Below, in pieces: positions 33,993-43,158 of a stretch of DNA of 64,000 nt (position 1 is its first letter; each line of letters opens with the position of its first letter). The stretch covers positions 3,569,001 to 3,633,000 of the forward strand of contig NZ_CP076457.1 of NCBI RefSeq assembly GCF_018866325.1. Reading direction: 5' to 3'. Position numbers and translations under genes: made by a program. Under the pieces are notes generated by a model, which ran no database searches, was not told where the DNA came from, and saw only the letters and a list, made by a program, of their open reading frames with translations. The stretch is from Streptomyces sp. YPW6. GTDB taxonomy: Bacteria; Actinomycetota; Actinomycetes; Streptomycetales; Streptomycetaceae.

Positions 33993-34580
33993 ATGTCCCT
34001 GCGGAAACTGCGGAAAGAGTGCGAGGCCGGGCTCGCCGACCTGCCCCTCCCGGTTCCCTTCACCCTGGACGGGCTCGTCGCGAAAATGGAGGCGGCCGGC
34101 GGGCGCACGATCCGGCTGCACGAGATGCCGGACCGCCTCGCCCGTGTCAACGCCGCCTGCGGGCTGCGCCTGAAGGCCGGCCCCACCAGCCTCGTCCTCT
34201 ACCGCCGCAGACCGACCGCGTACCAGACCCAGCACGTGATCCTGCACGAGCTGTGCCACGAGTGGTTCGACCACGGCACGACGCTCGACGCGGACCAACT
34301 GCGCACGCTCCTGCCGGTCTTCGACACCTCGCTGATCGCCCGGATGATCTCGCCGGCCGCCGCCGAGTCCTTCGCCTCCGGCGGCGGCACCGTCCAGGCC
34401 CGCGCCCAGTACGACACCCATGACGAACGCATGGCCGAATTCGGTGCCTCTCTGATCCCCCGGATGGCACGGGACCTCACCACCGATGACATGGTGGGGC
34501 GGCTGGACAACTCCCTGTCCCGCCCGGTGGCACACCGGCGGCGCGGCCTCTTCCCCGGAAGACGACCCAGCGGCGACTGA
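33993..34580 (+). CDS. ImmA/IrrE-type metallopeptidase-like protein
   Basis: A 195-residue protein with a zinc-peptidase motif HELCH (residues 85-89) in ILHELCHEWFDHG, preceded by YQTQH as in M78/ImmA-IrrE proteases. The fold context (TIRLHEMPDRL strand and helices after the motif) agrees. TAGCGT (33980-33985) lies 7 nt before the ATG, so it may also have its own leaderless promoter. It is placed between the XRE-like regulator and a membrane protein gene, and probably controls or is controlled by them. The C-terminus is Arg-rich. Confidence 0.85.
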   Translation: MSLRKLRKECEAGLADLPLPVPFTLDGLVAKMEAAGGRTIRLHEMPDRLARVNAACGLRLKAGPTSLVLYRRRPTAYQTQHVILHELCHEWFDHGTTLDADQLRTLLPVFDTSLIARMISPAAAESFASGGGTVQARAQYDTHDERMAEFGASLIPRMARDLTTDDMVGRLDNSLSRPVAHRRRGLFPGRRPSGD

Positions 34581-34645
34581 CACGTGCCATCAGCCCCCGT
34601 ACGCGGCCCCACCCCCGCGCCCGACCCCCGAGGACGAACACCGCC

Positions 34646-35932
34646 GTGACCCCCCTCGATCTCGCCGGCTACCTCATAGCGGGCCTGATGACGGCCGTTG
34701 CCCTGTGGCGTATGCCCGCTGCCCTGTGGGGCGACGAGGAGGACCGCAGACGCCGGGCCCTGTGGGGCTGCTACGCGGGATTCGCCGTCGCCCTGTGGAC
34801 GAAGACCGAGGCGGTGCGCATCGGCCTCAACAACAGCGCCGTCACCGACCTCGCCGTCCTCATCAAGCACTACACCGCCACGGCGGCAATTCTGGCCATC
34901 CTCAGCTACATCGTGGCCATCTACGGCAGCTACCCCGAAGAGGGCGCGGTCCCCCGTCACGTACGGTTCGCGCGGCTCGTCCAGAAGCTGGCGGCCAAGG
35001 CCTCCGTCGCCACGCTGATCCTGCTGACGGTCCTGTTCTTCACCGTCGTCGACCGCTCCGAGCCCTCGGACCGCTTCGTCTCCGACCACGCCGGGGAGTG
35101 GGGCGCCACGCTCTACATGAGCGTCTTCTACCTCTACCTGGGGGCCGCGTCCGCCGTCTGCGCCTTCCAGTGGGCGCTGGCCACCCTCGACGCCCGCCGC
35201 CGCCACCTGCGCGTCGGGCTCGGGATGATGACCTTCGCGATGTTCATCGGCGTCGGATACACCGTCAGCCGCACGCTCTTCCTCTGGATCAGCGTGGCCG
35301 ACGAGCCGACCGAGGCGTTCGCCCTGCGCTTCGACCGGATCACCGAGGCGGCGCAGCTCGTGCTGTTCGCCTTCTTCGCCCTCGGGGCCTCCGTCCCGGC
35401 GTTCGCGGCCGGGGCACGCCGGGCCAGGCTGTGGCGGGCCCAGGTCCGACTGCACTCCCTCTGGTACGAGTTGATGACCGCGTTCCCGGAGCAGCCGTTC
35501 GACCCGCCGGCGTCGCTGCCCCGCGAGCTGACCCGCTTCAACGTCCCCGCCGACCTGCGGGTGGACCGCTGGGCCGCCGACATCGCGGACGCCGCCGAGA
35601 AGCTGCGCCACTACGTGCCCGACGGACTGCTCGACGCCGCCGGGCGGGCCGCCGCCCGCGACACGGACGATCCGCGCCGCGCCGCGCCCCTCACCGACGC
35701 CTACTGGATGCGGGCCGCCCTGCTCGCCAAGGAGTCCGGCGCGCCGGCCGGGGGCGCCGCGACGGTCGCCTCCCAGCACGCCGCGGACCAGGACGGCGAG
35801 GTGGCCCGGCTGGTCCGGGTCGCCGCCGCGTACCGGACGGTCGACGAGGAGCGCGCCCGCGCCGTCCTCGCCGCCGCGACGGCCGGAACCGGCCGCGGCA
35901 CCACCACCCGCACGACGGAGACGAGCGCATGA
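34646..35932 (+). CDS. MAB_1171c/DUF6545-type integral membrane protein
   Basis: A 428-residue protein with about seven membrane helices in the first 270 residues and a soluble C-terminal domain (ARLWRAQVRLHSLWYELM onward), the layout of the MAB_1171c/DUF6545 family. These proteins are called putative transporters, but their function is unknown; they recur in actinobacteria beside XRE and ImmA/IrrE genes. GTG at 34646 is the start. The stop overlaps the next start (ATGA), showing translational coupling. A membrane sensor for the protease module is one possibility. Confidence 0.82.
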   Translation: MTPLDLAGYLIAGLMTAVALWRMPAALWGDEEDRRRRALWGCYAGFAVALWTKTEAVRIGLNNSAVTDLAVLIKHYTATAAILAILSYIVAIYGSYPEEGAVPRHVRFARLVQKLAAKASVATLILLTVLFFTVVDRSEPSDRFVSDHAGEWGATLYMSVFYLYLGAASAVCAFQWALATLDARRRHLRVGLGMMTFAMFIGVGYTVSRTLFLWISVADEPTEAFALRFDRITEAAQLVLFAFFALGASVPAFAAGARRARLWRAQVRLHSLWYELMTAFPEQPFDPPASLPRELTRFNVPADLRVDRWAADIADAAEKLRHYVPDGLLDAAGRAAARDTDDPRRAAPLTDAYWMRAALLAKESGAPAGGAATVASQHAADQDGEVARLVRVAAAYRTVDEERARAVLAAATAGTGRGTTTRTTETSA

Positions 35933-36555
35933 CCGGCGGCACGCGGACCACGACCGGCGAGGGCATCCCCACCGCCTCCGCCCGCGCCACCTCCGTGGCC
36001 CGGACCGTCACCGACGTCCTCCAACCGCGCAACGTGCTGCTGGCGGGCATGCTCGGCATCGGCCTCGCGGCGGCGGGCGGCGAGGTGAGCGGGCTGCTCT
36101 GGGGCTTCCTCGGGGCGCTCTGTGCCGGGCTGATCCCGGCCGGGTACATCGAGTGGGAGCGCGGACGCGGCACCTGGGGCGACCGGCACGTGGTGGACCG
36201 TACGAAACGGGCGCCGATCTTCTTCGTGATCCTGGGCTCGATCGGCGCCGGTTCGATGGTGATGGTGCTGGGGAACGCGCCGACCGGGATCCTCGTCGCG
36301 ATGCTCGCGCTGTGGGTGATGACGATCGGGCTGCTGGCCGTCAACACGGTGTGGAAGATCTCGGTCGACTCGGCGGTGGCCTCAGCGGCCGTCTCCCTGC
36401 TCGCCGTCGTCCACTCCCCCTGGTGGACAGCCGCCTACGCGCTCACCGCGGCGGTCTGCTGGTCCCGGGTCGCCCTCGGCTACCACACGGTCGCCCAGAC
36501 CCTGGCGGGCGCGGGCCTGGGGGCGGCGACGACGGTGGCGTACGTCTGCGTCTGA
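35929..36555 (+). CDS. PAP2-superfamily-like membrane protein with degenerate active site
   Basis: A 208-residue protein with about five membrane helices. The last part, SRVALGYHTVAQTLAGAGLG, resembles motif 3 of PAP2 phosphatases (SRx5HxxxD), but the final Asp is Gln; the PSGH motif is reduced to HSPWW. The enzyme may therefore be inactive or altered. Its ATG overlaps the stop of the preceding membrane gene, completing a four-gene unit with the XRE-like and ImmA-like genes. Confidence 0.75.
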   Translation: MTGGTRTTTGEGIPTASARATSVARTVTDVLQPRNVLLAGMLGIGLAAAGGEVSGLLWGFLGALCAGLIPAGYIEWERGRGTWGDRHVVDRTKRAPIFFVILGSIGAGSMVMVLGNAPTGILVAMLALWVMTIGLLAVNTVWKISVDSAVASAAVSLLAVVHSPWWTAAYALTAAVCWSRVALGYHTVAQTLAGAGLGAATTVAYVCV

Positions 36556-36590
36556 GGACGACCGGCCGGGGGTGAAGGGCGACCGGGACC

Positions 36591-36635
36591 GGGCGCGGGA
36601 GCCCCGGGCGCGGGAACCCCGGGCGCGGGAACCCC
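36591..36635. repeat. 15-bp tandem repeat, three copies
   Basis: GGGCGCGGGARCCCC occurs three times in a row (36591, 36606, 36621), and more scattered CCGGGCG copies reach 36740. It fills the gap between two convergent genes and might act as terminator-like structure. Confidence 0.8.
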
Positions 36636-36743
36636 GGGGCCGGACGGGGCGGCCGACCCCCGGACCGGGCGAGACAGCACCCGGAACCGGGCGCGGGAAC
36701 ACCCGCAGCCGGGCAAGGCTGCCCCCAGGCCGGGCGGAGCCGC

Positions 36744-38114
36744 TCAGTGTGCGGCGTTGCCCGTGAGCACGACGGGCCCTTCGACGGTGTTCGCAGTGCA
36801 GCCGGGGCCCCCGATCTGTACGGGGCCGGAGCTGCGGCTCACCACGACGGGCCCGCTGACGTGCGAACCGCACAGGTGGACCGCCGCCGCCCGATCGGCA
36901 TGGAGCGGGCCGTCCACGGTGGAGCCGGTGACCACGAGGCCGGCCCCCGGGCGGACGACGACGGGCCCGCGCTGGGCGGCCCGGTCCAGGCAGGTGACGC
37001 CGGCCGTCACGACCAGGGGCCCGTTGCGGGGCCCGGTGACGGTGGTGGTGCAGGCGGGCAGCGGAAGGACGCGGGCCTTGTAGTCCAGGGCCTGGGCGAG
37101 CTTGCCCGGTTTGGCGTCGCTCAACGGCCTGCCCAGCTTGGCGAACTCGCCGCCCGTCTCCTTCTTCCCGCCGTTCCACTCATCGATCCGGCCGAGCTCG
37201 GCGGCGGTCTTCCCGTCGTCGACGACCGCGTCGGGGGCGAGCGCCGCCATCGACTGCGAGGCCCGCTTCACCAGGTCGAGATACGGGCCCGGGGCGGTCA
37301 GGTCGTACGCGCCCGTGTCGTGCTCCCCGCGCAGCCACGCCCCCCAGGAGAACTCCAGGAACTCCGTGGCGCTGTCCGGTACTTCGTAGCCGATGTCCCG
37401 GGTGAAGTAGACGAGACTGCGGTACGGGTCGTCGCGGAAGTGCGTGATGCCGAGCCGGTCCGGAAGCTGCTCCACGCCCAGCGGGCGGTTGTTCTCGTCG
37501 CGCAGCCACACCTTCTTCCCGGCGGTCATCCGCTGCCAGAAGGCGGCCGGGGACAGCGCGCTGAGGTTGTCGGTGACGCGCAGCCGGACGTGCATCCGGG
37601 GGGAGCCGTCAGGACCTTCCAGAAAGGACGTCAGCGTGTGGTGCCCGTCGGTGAGGTACAGCTTGCCGCCGGGCCCGATCACGGCGGTCTTCATGGGCGC
37701 GAGCGTCTCGGCGGTCTCCTGCCCGACGGGCACGGTGCAGGAGAAGCTCGACGGGTCGTCCAGCCGGGCGCCGGGGCCGGCCGAGGCCGCCTCCCCCTGG
37801 CCGTTGGCCTCGCACCAGTCGTCGAAGCGCTTGTTGACGTCGCCCGCCGCCTCGTCGCGGTCGCTGCCGTACCGGCCGAGCTTGTAGAAGACCTGGTCGA
37901 AGCCGAGTACGGCCTGGGTGGGGTGCAGTTCGCCGAGCGTGACGTCGATCAGGTCCCCCGGCTGCGCGCAGGTCCGCGGCAGCGGCCCGCTCCCGGCACA
38001 CGGGTCCGCGGCCGCCGCCCCGCTCCCCGCCCCGGCCACGACCGTGCCCGCCGCCAGCACCCCGGCCAGCAGCAGCGCCCCGCGCCTCGGCAGCCGTGCC
38101 CTCGATCCGTTCAT
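36744..38114 (-). CDS. Secreted ParB/sulfiredoxin-like protein with repeat tail
   Basis: A 456-residue protein with a signal peptide (residues 1-37, cleavage near GAAAADP). Residues 50-340 resemble the ParB-like_2 family: LIDVTLGELHPTQAVLGFDQV and GKLYLTDGHHTLTSFL, the latter a ParB-type DGHH box. The last 110 residues are a run of short beta-strand repeats (GPVVVRPGAGLVVTGSTVDG style), like a beta-solenoid. Three Cys pairs are compatible with an extracellular location. GGAGGGG stands 6 nt before the ATG at 38114. Function is unknown; ParB-like proteins bind nucleotides or DNA, but those are normally cytoplasmic. Confidence 0.8.
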   Translation of the reverse strand: MNGSRARLPRRGALLLAGVLAAGTVVAGAGSGAAAADPCAGSGPLPRTCAQPGDLIDVTLGELHPTQAVLGFDQVFYKLGRYGSDRDEAAGDVNKRFDDWCEANGQGEAASAGPGARLDDPSSFSCTVPVGQETAETLAPMKTAVIGPGGKLYLTDGHHTLTSFLEGPDGSPRMHVRLRVTDNLSALSPAAFWQRMTAGKKVWLRDENNRPLGVEQLPDRLGITHFRDDPYRSLVYFTRDIGYEVPDSATEFLEFSWGAWLRGEHDTGAYDLTAPGPYLDLVKRASQSMAALAPDAVVDDGKTAAELGRIDEWNGGKKETGGEFAKLGRPLSDAKPGKLAQALDYKARVLPLPACTTTVTGPRNGPLVVTAGVTCLDRAAQRGPVVVRPGAGLVVTGSTVDGPLHADRAAAVHLCGSHVSGPVVVSRSSGPVQIGGPGCTANTVEGPVVLTGNAAH

Positions 38115-38448
38115 GAACGTCCCCTCCGCGAGATGGCCTTCCGCGGGGGACCTTCGCAAGGCCCGACGACCCCCGCACGGACGTGATGTGAACGAGGGAT
38201 GGCGCCGGGGTGCCGCGCCGGGATCTCCTTGTGCCCGGGGACGCGTCGTCGTCGCGGCAGCGGTCGTCGCGACGGTTCACGGGACCTCCGTGCGCGCGGG
38301 GACACGTCCGCGTCCTCCCGGCCGGCGGACGCGGGGGCGCCCCGTCCGGGACCGGCCCCGCGTTTGCGGGGGCGGCGGACACCCGGTTACGTGGACGGGG
38401 AGGGCGCGCCCGCGACCGGGCGGGCCCCACCGGCTGGAGGTGTCCCTG
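38115..38448. other. Divergent intergenic region
   Basis: No gene was recognised between the secreted ParB-like gene (minus) and the small basic protein (plus). Near 38246-38276 there is a GTCGTCGCGGCAG-type imperfect inverted repeat; the rest is GC-rich and shows no clear promoter boxes. Confidence 0.4.
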
Positions 38449-38697
38449 ATGGCGAAGAACCGTTCCGCGAAGCGCGCCAGGGGCCTGCGCGGCAGCAAGG
38501 CCGGGCTCGTCCTGAGCCTGGGCAGCAGCGCGCTCGCGGTCATCAGGGCGTCCAAGCAGGTCCGCCGGGCCAGGAACACGCACGACAAGCTGAGCACCGC
38601 CGACGCGGTGGCGGGTCTGCTGCCGCTGATCACCTCGGCCGCCCTCGTCCTGCGTGAGCTGCGCAGCCGAAAGCCGGACACCCCGGAGACGGCCTGA
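38449..38697 (+). CDS. Small basic membrane-associated protein
   Basis: An 82-residue protein with a Lys/Arg-rich N-terminus (MAKNRSAKRARGLRG), a hydrophobic stretch (GLVLSLGSSALAVI), a basic helix and a second hydrophobic stretch (AVAGLLPLITSAALVL). It may sit at the membrane. A GGAGG site lies 8 nt upstream. I do not recognise the family; similar short basic proteins occur in streptomycetes. Confidence 0.65.
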   Translation: MAKNRSAKRARGLRGSKAGLVLSLGSSALAVIRASKQVRRARNTHDKLSTADAVAGLLPLITSAALVLRELRSRKPDTPETA

Positions 38698-38940
38698 GCA
38701 CGTCCTTCCCGGCACACCCGGAAGGTGCGAGCGCCCCGCTTTCCGGCCGTTCGACGTCGCCCGGACGGGGTACGACGACGCTGTGACGGCCGGACGCGCA
38801 GGCCCGGAACCGACGCCGGGCCGACCGGGCCCGTACGGCACCACGAGGCGGATCCCGATGACGGGGCTCACCGGCGGAGCCCTCACACCCGATCACGGCC
38901 CCAGGAACGCCCTGGCCCCGGTGGCTCAGCCGGAGGCACT

Positions 38941-38992
38941 CGGCGAGGTCACTCGGCGAGGTCACCCCGCGAGGTCACTCGGCGAGGTCACC
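38941..38992. repeat. 13-bp tandem repeat at the 3' end of the PP2C gene
   Basis: Four units of CSGCGAGGTCACY (starts 38941, 38954, 38967, 38980). The repeat covers the phosphatase stop codon on the minus strand: each unit can supply a TGA, so copy number sets the C-terminus and the frame in which it ends. Confidence 0.85.
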
Positions 38993-40743
38993 CCGCGGAG
39001 TCGTTGGCCCGAGTCGTTCGCCGGAGCCGGCCGCACCACCGGCGGGCCCTCGCGGATCCGGGAGGCGAGGACGGCGATGTCGTCCTCCGCGTCCTCTCCG
39101 AAGCGGTCCAGCACCTGGTCCAGCAGGTCGTCCAGACGGCCGCCGGGCGGCAGGGTCAGCGAGGCCAGCCGCCCCACCGACACGTCGATGTCCTCGCCCC
39201 GCCGCTCGACCAGGCCGTCGGTGTACATGAACAGCACGGTCCCCGGCCCGCAGGGCACGGACACGGTCCGGTAGCCGCCGAACCCGGTGCCGAGCGGCGG
39301 CCCCACCGGCACCTGCACGACCCGCGCCCCGTCGGCCCCCGGGTCGATGAAGACGGGCGGCAGATGGCCCGCGCTCGCCACCTCGCACACCCCGCCGAAC
39401 CGGTCGACGACGGCGAGCAGGCAGGTCGCCGCCCGGTCCAGGCCGGACCGCTCCACCATCCCGTCGAGCTGCTCCAGGATCCGGTGCGGCGGCAGGTCCT
39501 CCTGCGCCAGCAGCCGCAGCAGCGAGCGGTACTGGCTCATGGCGACGGCCGCCTCCACCCCGTGCCCCATCACGTCACCCATCGCCTTGAGGTGCCGGCC
39601 GTCCTGGAGCGGTACGACGTCGAACCAGTCGCCGCCGACCAGGACGCCCTGGTCCGCGGGGCGGTAGCGGGTGGCGACCTCGACGTGGGAGTGGGGGCCC
39701 CAGGGCTCGGAGAGCAGGGAGCGCTGGAGTTCGCGGGCGATGCTGTGCTCGTGGTGGTAGCGGCGGGCGTGGTCGAGGTCGACGCCCGCCCGGACGGCCA
39801 GTTCGCGGGCCACGGCCACGTCCTGGTCGTCGAAGAGGGGGGAGCCCTCGGCCCGGATGAGGGTGAGCGTGCCGAGCGGCCGGCTGCGGGCGGTCAGCGG
39901 AACGACGAGCGCCTGGCGCAGCCCGAGCGCCAGGGAGGCGGTGATCCGCTCGGAGGTGAAGGCGCTGCGCCCGCGCTCGTGGTTCTCCCAGTCGTCGACG
40001 ACCGGCTCGTTCTCCAGCAGGCAGCGGGTCACCGCGGAGTCCGGGGCGAAGTCGACGTACTCCCCGGGGTAGCCGAACCGCTGCACCTGCTCGTCGAGGT
40101 CGCCCTCACCCCGCAGCGCCGCCCGCCGCAGCCGTACGACGCCGGGGGCCGGACGGCGTACGGAGTGCCCCACCTCGGCCGGGAACACGTCGACCGCGGC
40201 GACATCGGCGAGGTCGGGCACCACGAAGTCGGCCAGCTCCCGGCAGGTGGTGTCCATGTCGAGCGTGGTGCCGATCCGGAGGGCGGCGGTGGAGAGCAGC
40301 GTGACGTGGCCGCGGGCCTGCTCCAGCTCCTCGCGCTGCCGGGCGATGTCGGTGATCTCGACGACGATCGCCATCAGCCCGCAGCCCTCCCCGCCCGCGT
40401 CGAGCCGGTGGTAGGTGGCCCGCCAGAGCTGCTGCTCGTCCTCGGTCGGCGCCCAGGTCCGCCCGCTGATCGTCATCTCCCGGGGCCTGCCGTCGGCCAG
40501 CACGTCGCGCAGGGCGGCGGCCTGGCCGTGCAGCCCGGGCAGCACCTGCGCGAAGGTCCGCCCGATGTGGGAGGCGGCGGGGAGGCCGTTGAGCCGTTCG
40601 AGAGCAGGGTTGACGTAGGTGTAGCGCAGCTCGTGGTCGAGCACCGCGACGGCGGCGGGATTGCCGTCGAACAGGGCCGCGACGGTCTTCGGATCGAAGA
40701 ACGACGGCATGCCGTCGTCGCACGTGTCGGCCTGCAAGAGCAT
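38962..40743 (-). CDS. PAS-GAF-PP2C (SpoIIE-type) serine phosphatase
   Basis: A protein of about 593 residues. A PAS domain spans roughly residues 15-140 (FDGNPAAVAVLDHELRYTYV), then a GAF domain (about 150-340) and a SpoIIE/PP2C catalytic domain with ARELQRSLLSEPWGP, GGDWFDVVPL (metal Asp), GDVMGHG and DDIAVL. There is no kinase-like ATPase domain. These proteins dephosphorylate anti-sigma antagonists and thereby switch on SigB-like sigma factors, which fits a genome with SigF and SigN. The start is uncertain: ATG 40743 (chosen) or 40713. The C-terminus is formed by a tandem repeat. Confidence 0.9.
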   Translation of the reverse strand: MLLQADTCDDGMPSFFDPKTVAALFDGNPAAVAVLDHELRYTYVNPALERLNGLPAASHIGRTFAQVLPGLHGQAAALRDVLADGRPREMTISGRTWAPTEDEQQLWRATYHRLDAGGEGCGLMAIVVEITDIARQREELEQARGHVTLLSTAALRIGTTLDMDTTCRELADFVVPDLADVAAVDVFPAEVGHSVRRPAPGVVRLRRAALRGEGDLDEQVQRFGYPGEYVDFAPDSAVTRCLLENEPVVDDWENHERGRSAFTSERITASLALGLRQALVVPLTARSRPLGTLTLIRAEGSPLFDDQDVAVARELAVRAGVDLDHARRYHHEHSIARELQRSLLSEPWGPHSHVEVATRYRPADQGVLVGGDWFDVVPLQDGRHLKAMGDVMGHGVEAAVAMSQYRSLLRLLAQEDLPPHRILEQLDGMVERSGLDRAATCLLAVVDRFGGVCEVASAGHLPPVFIDPGADGARVVQVPVGPPLGTGFGGYRTVSVPCGPGTVLFMYTDGLVERRGEDIDVSVGRLASLTLPPGGRLDDLLDQVLDRFGEDAEDDIAVLASRIREGPPVVRPAPANDSGQRLRGVTSPSDLAG

Positions 40744-40979
40744 GCCTCCCGCCGCTCGTCGGCTCCCGAGCCTCCATCGTCGGTTGCGGCCCGGCGTCAC
40801 GCATCCGCAGCACGGCAGGTGGGCCCCGGGGCCCACCTCGCCCGGACCGGACGAGGGGCCTGGGCGCGCCCGGGCCCCCTCGTCCGGGCCTGGGCGCGCC
40901 CCGTCCGGGAGGCTCCCTCCGGCAGGCGAACAGCCCCGAACGCGCACCCGAGGGGCTCCCTTCGACCGGGCGACACCCC

Positions 40980-41729
40980 CTAAGCGCGCGTCCGGGCCCG
41001 GAACCGCCCGGGATCCGGCCCCAGGCCGAGGCCGAGGTCGACGTCCAGATCGAGGGTGCCTTCGGAGGCCCCGGCGGTGGGCGGGAGCGCGAGTGCCTCG
41101 CCGACCGGGCCCGGCAGACTGCCGGAACCCAGCAGTCCGGTGACCAGCCCCGTGGTGAGCCGGTGCCAGTCGGAGGCCCGCCGGATCATGGCGTGGTCGC
41201 CGCCGCGGATGGTGACCATGCACGTACGGGCCCCGGCGCGACGGGCCCGGGCGGTGAGGGACTGGGTGGCCTGGGGGCTGGTGAGCCGGTCCCGGTTGCT
41301 GTGGACGAGGACGACGTCACGGTCGGCGAGCTGGGTGACCGGGTCCCCCGGCGGGCACCAGGGGGCGAGCCCGACGACACCCCGCACAAGAGGGTGCCCG
41401 GCGGCGCGGAGGGCGGCGCGCGCCCCCATGGAGTGGCCCAGGAGCACCACCGGCAGGTCGTCGCCCGCTTCCTCCCGCAGCGCGTCGAGGGCGGCCACGG
41501 CGTCGTGGAAGGGGTGCGCACGGTCGCCGTTCCAGCCCCGGTGGCCGTACCGCACCTGTCTCACGAGCACGTTGCCACCGGAGGCGCGGGCGGCCCGGCC
41601 GACAGCCCGGACGAAGGGGCGCATGCGCGTGCCGGGCAGGTTGAGGAGCCCCGGCGGCGGGGCCTCCGTACCGGTCTCGCGGCCTCCGTGCAGGACGAGA
41701 ACCGCTGCCGACGGCGGTCGTTGGGCCAC
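40980..41729 (-). CDS. Alpha/beta hydrolase
   Basis: A 249-residue alpha/beta-hydrolase fold. The nucleophile elbow is GHSMG (VVLLGHSMGARAAL), LVLHGGRE is the oxyanion strand, a DRLTSPQ acidic loop follows, and GGDHAM supplies the catalytic His. It is likely an esterase or lipase-type enzyme. The GTG at 41729 has GGAGG 5 nt before it; the frame is open upstream to 41888 but that part is Arg/Ser-rich and lacks conserved features. It is divergent from the peroxiredoxin gene. Confidence 0.82.
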   Translation of the reverse strand: MAQRPPSAAVLVLHGGRETGTEAPPPGLLNLPGTRMRPFVRAVGRAARASGGNVLVRQVRYGHRGWNGDRAHPFHDAVAALDALREEAGDDLPVVLLGHSMGARAALRAAGHPLVRGVVGLAPWCPPGDPVTQLADRDVVLVHSNRDRLTSPQATQSLTARARRAGARTCMVTIRGGDHAMIRRASDWHRLTTGLVTGLLGSGSLPGPVGEALALPPTAGASEGTLDLDVDLGLGLGPDPGRFRARTRA

Positions 41730-41912
41730 GCGTACCTCCAGATCCGGGTGCGGGGCGCGGCGGCCCCCTCTCCCCGTATTCGGCGCCGAGGCCGCCCCGG
41801 ATGGGGAGGCGGCCCGCCGGATCAACGACTCGCCGGATCCGGAAAGTGCCGCCCCCGGTACGGTCACGACCACGGATCGTCCGCGCACCCACCACGAAAC
41901 GGAGCCTTCCTC

Positions 41913-42398
41913 ATGGCATCAGGACCCCAACTCGGCAGCACGGCACCCGACTTCACCCTGCCCGGCGGAGCCCTGTCGGACGGGACCTTCGACCGCGCCG
42001 ACTACCGCCTGTCCGCCGCCCGCGGCCGGTCCGTGGTCCTGGCGTTCTACCCGGGGGACAACACCTCGGTCTGCACGAAGCAGCTGTGCTCGTACTCCTC
42101 GGGCATGGAGGCCTTCGAGGGCCTGGACGCCGACGTCTGGGGCATCAGTCCACAGGGTGTGGACAGCCACGAGTCGTTCGCCCGCGCCTTCGGCCTGCGT
42201 ATGCCGCTGCTGGCCGACGAGGGCCGGGAGATCGCCAAGGCGTACGGGGTCTCCGCGCCCGGCATCGGAGTGCGGCGGGCGGTCTTCCTCGTCGGCCCGG
42301 ACGGGACCCTGCGCTGGAAGCACGTGGCGTTGCTCGGAGCGACCTTCCAGTCACTCGACACCCTCACGCACCATCTGTCCGGCATCAAAGGGGCGTAA
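41913..42398 (+). CDS. bcp: Peroxiredoxin, BCP type
   Basis: A 161-residue thioredoxin-fold peroxidase. The peroxidatic Cys is C54 in FYPGDNTSVCTKQLCSYSS and the resolving Cys is C59, five residues on, as in atypical two-Cys BCP enzymes. It reduces hydrogen peroxide and alkyl hydroperoxides in the cytoplasm. The ATG at 41913 begins the normal N-terminus (GSTAPDFTLPG). The neighbouring hydrolase is divergent. Confidence 0.95.
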   Translation: MASGPQLGSTAPDFTLPGGALSDGTFDRADYRLSAARGRSVVLAFYPGDNTSVCTKQLCSYSSGMEAFEGLDADVWGISPQGVDSHESFARAFGLRMPLLADEGREIAKAYGVSAPGIGVRRAVFLVGPDGTLRWKHVALLGATFQSLDTLTHHLSGIKGA

Positions 42399-42503
42399 AG
42401 GTTGCCGGATCCCGGCAGTGACCGACGACGGTGCCGTATGGGATCATCCAGCCAGATCGACGAATAACACTCGGGGGAAGTCGGCAGACAGGGGAGTGAT
42501 CGC

Positions 42504-43013
42504 GTGACCTTCTTTCTCGGTCTCGGCATTGCGGGAATCGTCCTGCTGGCCCTCTCCCTGATCTTCGACGGGGTCCTCGAAGGACTTTTCGGCGGCGTGG
42601 TGGACGGCCTCTTCGACGGGCTGCTCTCCCTTCCGGTGATCGCCGGATTCCTCTCGATGCTGGGCTTCGGCGGTGCGATCGTGCTCGGCGCGACCAGCGC
42701 GGGGACGCTTGTGGCCACCGTCGTCGGCGTCGCCGCCGGCCTGGCCGCGGGCTGGCTGACCTGGAAACTCAGCAAGGCCCTCATGCGCGACCAGACGCAC
42801 GCCACCCCGCGCGACTCCGACCTGGTCGGCACCTCGGGTTCCGTGGTGACGGCCATCCCGGCCGAGGGCTACGGCGAGGTGCTGCTGAGCCTGGGCGGCC
42901 AGCCGGTGAAGTACGCGGCCAGATCGGCCGTGCCCGTCGCGCGCGGGACGGAGATCTGGGTGGAAGAGGCGCTGTCGACCACCTCGGTCGCGGTACGCCC
43001 GGTGGAGCGCTGA
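42504..43013 (+). CDS. NfeD-like membrane protein, flotillin partner
   Basis: A 169-residue protein. It has a hydrophobic N-terminus (FFLGLGIAGIVLLALSLIF), a Gly-rich membrane region to about residue 95, and a soluble C-terminal OB-like domain (LVGTSGSVVTAIPAEGYGEV, NfeD-C type). NfeD proteins are encoded next to flotillins and help organise membrane microdomains. A GGGGAG site precedes the GTG at 42504. The flotillin gene starts 145 bp downstream. Confidence 0.88.
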   Translation: MTFFLGLGIAGIVLLALSLIFDGVLEGLFGGVVDGLFDGLLSLPVIAGFLSMLGFGGAIVLGATSAGTLVATVVGVAAGLAAGWLTWKLSKALMRDQTHATPRDSDLVGTSGSVVTAIPAEGYGEVLLSLGGQPVKYAARSAVPVARGTEIWVEEALSTTSVAVRPVER

Positions 43014-43158
43014 CCACGCACCACCGGCTCCACGCACCGTTCCACGCCCGCCGGCTCCGCCCACCCGTCCACGCCCACCGCACATCGGTCAACTCCACAG
43101 CACGGCCCGCTCCACAACGATCTGCCGTCCCCCAAGGGAGGCAGGGGGGACAAACCTC

